DNA from: Thermodesulfovibrio sp.
Lineage (GTDB): Bacteria; Nitrospirota; Thermodesulfovibrionia; Thermodesulfovibrionales; Thermodesulfovibrionaceae
Assembly: GCA_026415995.1 (NCBI GenBank)
Contig: JAOAGB010000084.1
Coordinates: forward strand, 1-6,177
DNA length: 6,177 nucleotides
Direction of reading: 5' to 3'
The translations under genes and the position numbers were made by a program. Of this stretch, positions 1 to 6,177 are shown piece after piece (the stretch's first letter is position 1; every line of letters starts with the position of its first letter). The notes beneath the pieces were generated by a model. The model was given only the letters and a program-made list of their open reading frames with translations. It searched no databases and was not told the DNA's origin.

Positions 1-225
1 GCATATAATAAACTTATGGCTTTAATGAAAAATCCAATTCTTAAAATTGGAGAATTAATACTTTTTGCCATTGTTCTTATTCATGTATTTGCAGGAATAA
101 GGATTACAATACTTGAAATGGGAATCGCCACAAAATATCAAAAATCTATGGCATATATTGGTGCTTTCTTAGTAATTGCAATATGGATGGTAGGCGCTTT
201 CTATTTTCTTAGGGAGGTGTTTTAA
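1..225 (+). CDS. sdhC: Succinate dehydrogenase/fumarate reductase cytochrome b subunit, C-terminal part (5' truncated by window edge)
   Basis: This is the C-terminal 74 residues of a membrane anchor subunit of succinate:quinone oxidoreductase (complex II), which holds haem b and helps form the quinone site in the cytoplasmic membrane. The frame is open from base 1, so the ATG at 16 is probably internal: a usual SdhC has about 110-130 residues and three membrane helices, and only the last two helices are seen here. The diagnostic segment is IHVFAGIR, in the first visible helix (bases about 79-102). By family knowledge its His (codon 82-84) corresponds to the haem-ligating His of the HxxxGxR motif (E. 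coli SdhC His84). A second hydrophobic helix (about bases 151-216) ends the protein. The stop overlaps the sdhD start (TAATG), so the two anchors are translationally coupled. From this part alone I cannot tell a succinate dehydrogenase from a di-haem fumarate reductase anchor. Confidence 0.85.
   Translation, partial: AYNKLMALMKNPILKIGELILFAIVLIHVFAGIRITILEMGIATKYQKSMAYIGAFLVIAIWMVGAFYFLREVF
211..219 (+). promoter_or_regulatory. Strong Shine-Dalgarno site for sdhD
   Basis: AGGGAGGTG lies inside the last codons of sdhC. Its GGAGG core ends 7 nt before the sdhD ATG at 225, which supports that start and coupled synthesis of the two anchor subunits. Confidence 0.8.
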
Positions 226-539
226 TGTGGAGCTGGCTTTTACATAGAATAACAGGAGTGATTCTTGTATTAGGTTTGCTTTATCACTTTATTTTTATGC
301 ATTTTATGGGGCATGATAACTACTCTTATGAAGCTGTCATGCAAAGGCTTAGGGAGCCCTCATGGAAAATTTTTAATCTTGTTTTTCTTTTCTCAGCTTT
401 ATACCATGGATTCTATGGACTTAATGGATTAATAACGGAATATGTAAAAGGAGAATCTTTTAAAAAATTTTTTAAGCTTATTATATTAATCTTACCCTTA
501 GCACTTGCAATTTTTGGAATAAAAATTGTACTCTTTTAA
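225..539 (+). CDS. sdhD: Succinate dehydrogenase/fumarate reductase membrane anchor subunit
   Basis: This is a complete 104-residue integral membrane anchor of complex II, the partner of the SdhC-like subunit just upstream. It starts with WSWLLHRITGVIL, the typical W-x-x-x-R-(I/V)-(S/T)-G entry into helix 1 of SdhD proteins. Three hydrophobic segments are visible at about residues 10-30, 47-70 and 83-104. The second ends in LYHGFYGLNGLITEY. By analogy with E. coli SdhD, His61 matches the second haem b ligand (His71) and Tyr73 matches the quinone-site Tyr83. Position 72 is Glu where E. coli has Asp82. Length is normal for the family. The start is fixed by the strong Shine-Dalgarno site at 211-219 and the 1-bp overlap with sdhC. 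No flavoprotein or iron-sulfur subunit gene follows; pilC starts 21 bp after the stop. The fumarate reductase alternative stays open. Confidence 0.85.
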   Translation: MWSWLLHRITGVILVLGLLYHFIFMHFMGHDNYSYEAVMQRLREPSWKIFNLVFLFSALYHGFYGLNGLITEYVKGESFKKFFKLIILILPLALAIFGIKIVLF

Positions 540-549
540 AAAGGGTAAG
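491..549 (+). repeat. Nested inverted repeat over the sdhD end and the pilC ribosome binding site
   Basis: Outer arms are cttaccctt (491-499) and aagggtaag (541-549), a perfect 9-bp inverted repeat. Inside it lies a second perfect repeat, caattttt (508-515) and aaaaattg (521-528), with a 5-nt loop; a G-U and a T-A pair could extend it to 10 bp. The right outer arm runs into AAGAGG (547-552), the Shine-Dalgarno site of pilC, which sits 8 nt before its ATG. In an sdhCD-pilC transcript the structure could partly mask that site. No T-run follows the outer stem, so it is not an intrinsic terminator. The pairing is seen in the sequence; any regulatory role is inference, and the left arm and inner hairpin lie in sdhD coding sequence. 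Confidence 0.45.
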
Positions 550-560
550 AGGTATTAAAT

Positions 561-1769
561 ATGCCCACAGTTTATATATGGAGAGGTAGAACAGAAGAGG
601 GATTATTCGTAAGCGGCGAAACAGAAGCTGAGAGCGAAGGCGATCTCATTTTAGCCCTCAGAAAAAGAGGAATTATTCCGAGATATGTAAAAGAAAAACA
701 AGAGGGCAAAGCCTTCAGATTAAGGGGTGGTGTTTCCCAAAAAGAAATACTCTTTTTCACCCGTCAATTTGCAACTCTTTTTGCTTCAGGTGTTCCTATT
801 GTTCAAGCATTTGAAGCATTGATAGGACAGGTAAAGAATAAAAACTTCAGAAAAGTTTTAATTCAGATGAGAAATGACATAGAAAAGGGCTCTTCTCTTG
901 CAGATGCCATGAAAAAACACCCACGGGTGTTTAGTTCATTATATGTAAATATGGTTAGAGCAGGTGAAGAAGGCGGAATGCTTGATAAAGTCCTATTTAG
1001 AATGGCTGACTATTTTGAAAAGATGATAAAGCTTAGAAGAAAAATTATAGGTGCCATGATTTATCCTTCAATTGTTATTGCAGTAGCCATTTTAGTTGTA
1101 GCAATAATAATGGTTTTCGTTATTCCAACATTTGCAAAACTTTTTGGTGAAATGGGATTACAGTTACCTTTACCTACAAGAATTACAATAGCACTGAGTA
1201 ATTTCATGGTACAGGCAGGAATATTTATTATTTTAGGAATAATAGGTTTCTTTATATTTATAAAATTGTTTCGACGTACAGATAAAGGCAAAAAAATTAC
1301 AGACAGCATACTTCTTAAATTTCCTCTATTAGGTGTGATATTACTAAAAGCTTCTCTCTCAAGATTTGCAAGAACATTGGGAACACTTCTTGGAAGTGGT
1401 GTGCCCATACTTAATAGCATGGAGATTTCAGCAAGAGCATCTGGCAACAAAGTTATAGAAGATGTAGTAATAGAAATGAAAGAAGACATTACCGCAGGAA
1501 AATCTCTCACAGAAGTGTTGAAATCACGACCAGAACTCTTTCCTCCCATTTTTATTCAGATGGTAAATGTAGGAGAATCTACAGGTGGCACAGACGAAAT
1601 GCTTAATAAGGTATCTGACTTCTATGATGAAGAAGTAGATAATGCCGTGGCTAATCTAATGAACATGCTTGAACCAGCCTTGATTGTCTTTTTAGGAGTT
1701 ACAATAGGTTTTATAGTAATTTCCCTATATCTGCCAATATTCAAATTAGGCGAGGTAGTAGGAAGATAA
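561..1769 (+). CDS. pilC: Type IV pilus / type II secretion inner-membrane platform protein (PilC/GspF family)
   Basis: This is a complete 402-residue polytopic inner-membrane protein that forms the platform on which the PilB/PilT-type ATPases act during assembly of pili or pseudopili. The two duplicated GspF domains are both present, at about residues 65-189 and 267-393. They carry matching family signatures: LYVNMVRAGEEGG (127-139) and IFIQMVNVGESTGG (330-343), and FTRQFATLFASGVPI (66-80) and FARTLGTLLGSGVPI (269-283). Membrane helices are at about 168-189, 218-236 and 370-393, the classic three-helix layout. The N-terminal segment with YIWRGRTEEG is the usual start of PilC/GspF proteins. 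Length is normal (about 400). AAGAGG at 547-552, 8 nt before the ATG, supports the start. No pilB, pilT or pilin gene is adjacent: sdhD is 21 bp upstream and purL converges 18 bp downstream. Whether it serves a pilus or a secretion system cannot be told from the protein alone. Confidence 0.93.
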   Translation: MPTVYIWRGRTEEGLFVSGETEAESEGDLILALRKRGIIPRYVKEKQEGKAFRLRGGVSQKEILFFTRQFATLFASGVPIVQAFEALIGQVKNKNFRKVLIQMRNDIEKGSSLADAMKKHPRVFSSLYVNMVRAGEEGGMLDKVLFRMADYFEKMIKLRRKIIGAMIYPSIVIAVAILVVAIIMVFVIPTFAKLFGEMGLQLPLPTRITIALSNFMVQAGIFIILGIIGFFIFIKLFRRTDKGKKITDSILLKFPLLGVILLKASLSRFARTLGTLLGSGVPILNSMEISARASGNKVIEDVVIEMKEDITAGKSLTEVLKSRPELFPPIFIQMVNVGESTGGTDEMLNKVSDFYDEEVDNAVANLMNMLEPALIVFLGVTIGFIVISLYLPIFKLGEVVGR

Positions 1770-1787
1770 AATATTTTTAGTTTTTGC

Positions 1788-4700
1788 TTATAAGCTATCA
1801 CACCACTGTCTTGCATTTTGGAAAAGCCTAAGCCAAGGAGATGCTTTAAGCTTTTTCCATTCTTCAGGCATCCATTGCCACTGCCAAAGCATAAATGCTC
1901 TTTCAGGATGAGGCATCATAGCAAGATGACGACCATCCTCTGTGCAAAGGGCAGTAATTCCTAAAGGTGAGCCATTAGGATTAAAAGGATAGGTCTCGGT
2001 AACATTACCTTCATCATCCACATAGCGAATAGGAGCAAGATTTTTGTCTAAAACATTCTTCATAATTTCTGTATCAGGAAAATAGGCTCTACCTTCTCCA
2101 TGAGCTATCCATACACCAAATTGTGAACCTTCCATTCCTTTGAGCATAATTGCCGGAGATGGAAGTATTTTTACAGTAACCCAGCGTGATTCAAATCTAC
2201 CAGATTTATTCCATATAAATCGAGGCTGTTTAATATCATCAATACCATACCATGGAACCCATCCAAGTAATGCCATTAACTGACAGCCATTACAAACTCC
2301 CAGACTGAAAGTATCTTTTCTCATGTAAAATTTTTCAAATTCCTTTTTTAAATTTGAAAATCTTATACAGCCAGCCCATCCCTTTGCTGAATCAAGGACA
2401 TCGGCAAAACTAAAACCACCTACAAAGGCAATGCCTTTAAAGTCTTTAAGTGTTATCTTTTTTTCAATCAAATCCTGCATACATATATCCCATGGTTCAA
2501 AACCTGCCATATAAAAGACCGCTGCCATTTCTCTGTCTCCGTTACTTCCTTCCTCTCGAATAATAGCAATGCGAGGCTTGGAATTCTTTCTAAGAATAAC
2601 GGATGGAGTTGGTTCAGGTGTGAAGCTTAATTCATACTTTGGCGACTTTCTGCTATAAATAACATTCTTTTCTTCATCTACACATTCTGGATTTGCCTGT
2701 AGTCTATCAATGCGATAACTTGTCTCTTCCCATATATCTCTCAATTTTGTCATTTTATCTGAAAAAACAATTTCTCCTAAATATGTAATTGTAATTTCAT
2801 CATCAGATAAGGTCTCTGCAATTTCATAGAAAGGAATATTATTTTGTCTAAGCAACTCTCTAACTCTTTTAATTTTTCTTTTGTTAACCTCCATTAAAAA
2901 TCCTGGTTCTTCACTGAAAAGCTCCTCAATTATGCTATAGCGAGAATGCTTAAGATGAATATTAAGCCCGCAAGAACCTGAAAAAGCCATTTCAAGAAGG
3001 GCTGTAATTATTCCTCCATCTGAGATGTCATGACCTGCAATTATAAGATTTCTATCTATAAGTGTTTGAATTATATTAAAAGCCTTCTTCAATAATTCTG
3101 GGTCTTCAAGGTCAGGGCATTCATTTCCAAGCTCACCAAGACATTGTGAAAGAGCAGTTCCACCAAGTCTTCTTTTCCCATTGGAAAGGTCAATATAAAA
3201 GATCACACTTTCACCAGAAGCTTTTATATCGGGTGTAATAATTTTGTTTATATCTGGACAGGGTGCATAGGCTGAAATCACAAGTGTGCCCGGTGATTTT
3301 ACAATCTCTACTCCATCTTCAGTTTTAACCTTTGCAGCCATTGAAAGAGAATCTTTTCCACCATCTATAGCTATTCCAAGTTTAATCATCAAATCTGACA
3401 TAGCCTCTGCTGCTCTGTATAATCTTACACCTTCACCAGGAAGCTTTGCCGCCCACATCCAATTGGCAGAACATTTTATATCTTCAAGGCATGTAATTTT
3501 TGCCCAAACAATATTTGTAAGTGCTTCCGCTACTGAAAGCCTTGCCATTGCCTCTGGGCTAATCAAACCTTTAATAGGTTGCTCACCAATTGCATGGGCA
3601 ATACCTGTTTTATTGAAGTGACTTTGGGCTACAACACATAAATCGGACACTGTAAGCCCTGCTGCACCACAGCATTGCTGCCTTACAATAAGTCCTGTTA
3701 CTGAACGGTCAACCTTGTTTGTAAGAAATCTTTTTGAACCCACTGCAAGAAGCCTTAAAACTCTATTTAATGCTTCCTTTATTGAAAAATCCTCAGGAAT
3801 TTTTAAGGGGTCAAGTTTTCTCTTAATAGTTTCAAGCCTAAATTCCTTTTTAGGTATTTCACCAAGAACATCTCTAAGATTAAAATCTACAGCAGTACTA
3901 CCATTCTTACTATCAAAAACAATAAGTCTTCCATCTCCTGTAACTTCTCCAATAATTGACCACGGAAGACGCTCTCTTTCACAGAGACTACTAAAAAGCC
4001 TCGTATTCTCTTTCTTTATAAGAAGAGCATCATTTTCTTGATATTCAGCACCCCATATCTCAAGCACCGAGAGGCTTTCATCACCAAGTATTACCTTTCT
4101 TATATCAATCTTGGCTCCTTCAGGATATACCAGTTCTTTTATGACATTACAGTTTCCTCCAGCACCTTGATCATGTATGCTCACGATCGGATTTTTATCT
4201 CCCAGTTCAACACAGGCACGGACGACACGATTAAGTTTATTTTCCATCTCTGCATCACCACGTTGTACAGCATTGAAGTCAAGCTCTTCGCTTAGTTCTC
4301 CTGAAACAACGGAAGATGCAGCACCACCGCCTATGCCAATTCTATATGCAGGTCCTCCTATTTTTACTACATACATCTCCTTTTGTGGTGGCTCTTTCTC
4401 TGTATGTTTTGAGTTTATCTGACCAATTCCACCAGTAAACATTATAGGCTTTATCCATTCTATTCTTTCTCCATCACTAAGTCTCATACCAAAGGAACGA
4501 GTAAAACCTGCAATTACAGGCTCTCCAAATTTATTACCATAGTCTGACGCACCATTACTTGCCTCTATTTCTATCTGAAGGGGAGTAGCAAGATTGCTTG
4601 GATACTGAAAAGATTTATCTTCCCATGGAAGTTCATATCCTGGGATCTGAAGATTGCCTACACAGTAAGCTGCTGTTCCTGCTATAGTCAAAGCACCTTT

Positions 4701-5693
4701 CCCTGTTGCATGAACATCACGTATTCTTCCACCAGTTCCGGTCTCTGCTCCTGGAAATGGAGCAACACCTGTGGGAAAGTTATGTGTTTCTGCGGTAAAA
4801 ATCAGATGGTGTAAGGGTCTCTTAATTTCAAACCTACAAGGAACTCCTGGACTTGAAGGTGTAAGATAGTTTATCTTTGCTCCATAAATAGCGCTGGAGT
4901 TGTCCTTAAAGGCAATTACTGAATTTTTTGGATTTCTCATAAGCGGCTCTTTTACAATATCAAATAAAGTCCTCTTTATAGGCGTTCCGTCAATTATGAG
5001 AATACCCCTAAAAAACCAATGTCTTGAATGTTCACTGTTTGATTGAGCAAGGTCGAAACATTCTACATCTGTAGGGTTTCTTTTTAGTCGGTCTCTAAAA
5101 AGTCTAAGATAAAAATCAATGTCCCAATCATCCCATCCAAGTCCCAATTCTTGGTTTATTTTTTCAAGAGCCGTTCTTCCATCTTCAAGAACTGGAACTA
5201 TCCTTATTGTTTTTGGAACAATTCCGTGGGAGAAATCCTTAAGTTGTTCTGGATAGAGACATTCTGTCATTCTATCATGTATAAGTTTTAAAAATTCTTT
5301 TTCAGGAAAATTATCAATTTTTGGGATTAATTTATATCTACGTGAACGCTCTATCCGTAATATTTTCTTTATTCCTATGCCATGAAAAACTGAAACTGCA
5401 CACGTTGACCAGGCTGTCGAAAAATTAAGACGTGGACCAACTTCAAAAAGCATTCCTTCCTTATCAGTTAGAAAACTTTTAGAGGAGAAATATTGCGGTT
5501 CAAAGGTTTCTGAAAAAAGCCATCTTAAAATGTCTATCTCCCTCTTATCCAGTTCATCTGTAACAAGAACATTAAAACAAAATTCTGTATCTATATCTTT
5601 AATTTTTGAAGAAATTTCATTTTGAACCCTAATTAGAAGCTCTCGCCTTTTATATTCTGATAAAGCTCCTTTTCTATAAAATCTTAAAATCAT
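1788..5693 (-). CDS. purL: Phosphoribosylformylglycinamidine synthase, fused full-length form
   Basis: This cytosolic enzyme makes FGAM from FGAR, ATP and glutamine, the fourth step of de novo purine synthesis. At 1301 residues it is the long single-chain form (E. coli about 1295), so no separate purS or purQ should be needed. The N-terminal PurS-like domain and linker (about 1-210) contain FEVGPRLNFSTAWST (83-97). The synthetase part (about 215-1030) shows LAQSNSEHSRHWFFRG (215-230), HNFPTGVAPFPGAETGTGG (304-322), GPAYRIGIGGGAASS (447-461), SIHDQGAGG (505-513), DGGKDSLSM (777-785) and GHDISDGG (887-894). The glutaminase domain (about 1040-1301) has nucleophile Cys1134 in LGVCNGCQ plus His1262 and Glu1264 in PHPER, so the triad is intact. 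The ATG overlaps the upstream thioesterase stop (ATGA); AAGGA at 5703-5707, 9 nt before it, supports this start. I see no frameshift. The sequence recalls the animal enzyme more than the E. coli one. Confidence 0.97.
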   Translation of the reverse strand: MILRFYRKGALSEYKRRELLIRVQNEISSKIKDIDTEFCFNVLVTDELDKREIDILRWLFSETFEPQYFSSKSFLTDKEGMLFEVGPRLNFSTAWSTCAVSVFHGIGIKKILRIERSRRYKLIPKIDNFPEKEFLKLIHDRMTECLYPEQLKDFSHGIVPKTIRIVPVLEDGRTALEKINQELGLGWDDWDIDFYLRLFRDRLKRNPTDVECFDLAQSNSEHSRHWFFRGILIIDGTPIKRTLFDIVKEPLMRNPKNSVIAFKDNSSAIYGAKINYLTPSSPGVPCRFEIKRPLHHLIFTAETHNFPTGVAPFPGAETGTGGRIRDVHATGKGALTIAGTAAYCVGNLQIPGYELPWEDKSFQYPSNLATPLQIEIEASNGASDYGNKFGEPVIAGFTRSFGMRLSDGERIEWIKPIMFTGGIGQINSKHTEKEPPQKEMYVVKIGGPAYRIGIGGGAASSVVSGELSEELDFNAVQRGDAEMENKLNRVVRACVELGDKNPIVSIHDQGAGGNCNVIKELVYPEGAKIDIRKVILGDESLSVLEIWGAEYQENDALLIKKENTRLFSSLCERERLPWSIIGEVTGDGRLIVFDSKNGSTAVDFNLRDVLGEIPKKEFRLETIKRKLDPLKIPEDFSIKEALNRVLRLLAVGSKRFLTNKVDRSVTGLIVRQQCCGAAGLTVSDLCVVAQSHFNKTGIAHAIGEQPIKGLISPEAMARLSVAEALTNIVWAKITCLEDIKCSANWMWAAKLPGEGVRLYRAAEAMSDLMIKLGIAIDGGKDSLSMAAKVKTEDGVEIVKSPGTLVISAYAPCPDINKIITPDIKASGESVIFYIDLSNGKRRLGGTALSQCLGELGNECPDLEDPELLKKAFNIIQTLIDRNLIIAGHDISDGGIITALLEMAFSGSCGLNIHLKHSRYSIIEELFSEEPGFLMEVNKRKIKRVRELLRQNNIPFYEIAETLSDDEITITYLGEIVFSDKMTKLRDIWEETSYRIDRLQANPECVDEEKNVIYSRKSPKYELSFTPEPTPSVILRKNSKPRIAIIREEGSNGDREMAAVFYMAGFEPWDICMQDLIEKKITLKDFKGIAFVGGFSFADVLDSAKGWAGCIRFSNLKKEFEKFYMRKDTFSLGVCNGCQLMALLGWVPWYGIDDIKQPRFIWNKSGRFESRWVTVKILPSPAIMLKGMEGSQFGVWIAHGEGRAYFPDTEIMKNVLDKNLAPIRYVDDEGNVTETYPFNPNGSPLGITALCTEDGRHLAMMPHPERAFMLWQWQWMPEEWKKLKASPWLRLFQNARQWCDSL

Positions 5694-6088
5694 TCTCTTT
5701 TTTCCTTTACTATTAACTTGCTTTCAGCCTCTGCAATTAAACTACCATGAAAATCTTTGATTGTTGCTTTTGCTTCAATTAGTTTTGATTTTACACCTTT
5801 TGCACGAGCTTCTACAAGAATTTTTTCTTCAGGCCGAAGAGGTTTTTTAAATCTTACTTTTAATTCAGCTGTGACTGTGTTATAACCTAAGGAATTACCT
5901 GCGTATACACAGGCTTCATCAAGTAGTGCTGAAATAATTCCTCCATGAATAATGCCACTCCAACCCTGATATTCCTTTGGAAGAATTAACTCTGCTGAGG
6001 ATTTGCCATCTCCGTATTTAAATTGCACTTTAAGTCCTACAGGATTAAGCTTGCCACAAACAAAGCAATAATCCTCGGTTTTCATCAT
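5690..6088 (-). CDS. Hotdog-fold thioesterase, PaaI/4HBT-like
   Basis: This 132-residue protein belongs to the PaaI-like acyl-CoA thioesterase group of the hotdog fold, probably a soluble oligomer that hydrolyses an acyl-CoA thioester. The substrate cannot be read from the sequence. Family marks are the N-terminal CFVCGKLNPVGL (8-19) and the active-site stretch IIHGGIISALLDEA (46-59), where His48-Gly-Gly and Asp57 fall at the usual catalytic helix. A later strand, TAELKVRFKKPLRP (73-86), is also typical. Length is normal for a single hotdog domain. Its start overlaps the rho stop by 4 bp and its stop overlaps the purL start by 4 bp, so it sits in the middle of a coupled operon. Two ATGs stand in tandem (6088 and 6085); either would couple to rho, and no strong Shine-Dalgarno site separates them. 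The link to purine synthesis or Rho is positional only. Confidence 0.85.
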   Translation of the reverse strand: MMKTEDYCFVCGKLNPVGLKVQFKYGDGKSSAELILPKEYQGWSGIIHGGIISALLDEACVYAGNSLGYNTVTAELKVRFKKPLRPEEKILVEARAKGVKSKLIEAKATIKDFHGSLIAEAESKLIVKEKRE

Positions 6089-6177
6089 TTGTTCATCATC
6101 TCAAGAAACTCTTTATTAGACTTTGTTCCTTTAAGTTTACTAAGCAGAAATTCCATTGCTTCAATGGGACTTAGAGT
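6085..6177 (-). CDS. rho: Transcription termination factor Rho, C-terminal end (5' part outside window)
   Basis: Reading the minus strand from the right edge gives an open frame of 30 codons ending in TGA at 6087-6085. The product begins TLSPIEAMEFLLSKLKGTKS and ends EFLEMMNK. This matches the conserved end of Rho, the hexameric RNA-dependent ATPase/helicase that ends transcription: in many bacteria the last residues follow the pattern (S/D)x(I/L)(E/D)AMEFL(L/I)xK(L/M)xxTKxNxxF(L/F)xxM. Only this tail is visible; the RNA-binding and Walker motifs would be outside the window. Its stop overlaps the ATG of the thioesterase gene (ATGA), which suggests cotranscription and coupled translation. The short length is the only reason for caution, since the pattern match is dense. 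Confidence 0.85.
   Translation of the reverse strand, partial: TLSPIEAMEFLLSKLKGTKSNKEFLEMMNK

Noticed and set aside
4..9. TATAAT, a perfect -10 promoter hexamer
   Set aside because: It lies inside the open sdhC frame at the window edge, no -35 can be checked because the sequence upstream is missing, and such hexamers are common by chance in AT-rich DNA.
16..225. A self-standing 69-residue small membrane protein starting at 16
   Set aside because: The frame is open to base 1, no Shine-Dalgarno site precedes the ATG at 16, and the haem motif shows it to be the end of a longer SdhC.
1061..1549. A 162-codon open frame on the minus strand opposite pilC
   Set aside because: The pilC frame carries clear GspF signatures throughout, while the antisense product has no family resemblance and looks like a mirror of the pilC membrane helices.
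1786..1795. Palindrome gcttataagc as a bidirectional terminator or operator
   Set aside because: It overlaps the purL stop codon, has no loop, is AT-rich, and is not followed by a T-run on the plus strand; too weak for a feature.
3286..4422. Several open frames of 80-111 codons on the plus strand, opposite purL
   Set aside because: They lie fully antisense to well-conserved purL sequence, overlap each other, show no recognisable domain, and are explained as shadows of the real reading frame.

Overview
The window is a short, tightly packed stretch of chromosome from a low-GC bacterium. It carries two converging gene blocks and no mobile element, RNA gene or CRISPR array that I can see. The combination of a two-subunit haem-binding Sdh/Frd membrane anchor, a type IV pilus/type II secretion platform protein, a fused full-length PurL and Rho, with A/T-rich codon use and Lys/Ile-rich proteins, suits a Gram-negative, possibly thermophilic lineage. 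A Nitrospirota/Thermodesulfovibrio-like host is my best guess, but it is an inference from general character and not from a marker gene.

Plus-strand block (1-1769): the 3' part of sdhC runs in from the left edge and overlaps sdhD by one base (TAATG). These are the two membrane anchors of succinate:quinone oxidoreductase (or fumarate reductase). After 21 bp comes pilC, a complete GspF/PilC inner-membrane platform protein. No sdhA/sdhB follows the anchors, so the catalytic subunits must lie upstream or elsewhere. A nested inverted repeat spans the sdhD end and reaches the pilC ribosome binding site.

Minus-strand block (6177-1788, read right to left): the last 30 codons of rho enter from the right edge. 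They overlap a small hotdog-fold thioesterase gene by 4 bp (ATGA), and that gene overlaps purL by another 4 bp. purL encodes a 1301-residue fused FGAM synthase with N-terminal, synthetase and glutaminase parts in one chain. The three genes look like one translationally coupled operon.

The two blocks meet tail to tail with only 18 bp between the stop codons of pilC and purL, and no convincing intrinsic terminator. Every gene belongs to a known family and I found no evidence for a new biological system. The points most worth a second look are the strongly eukaryote-like sequence of PurL, the rho-thioesterase-purL coupling, and the sdhCD-pilC junction with its inverted repeat.
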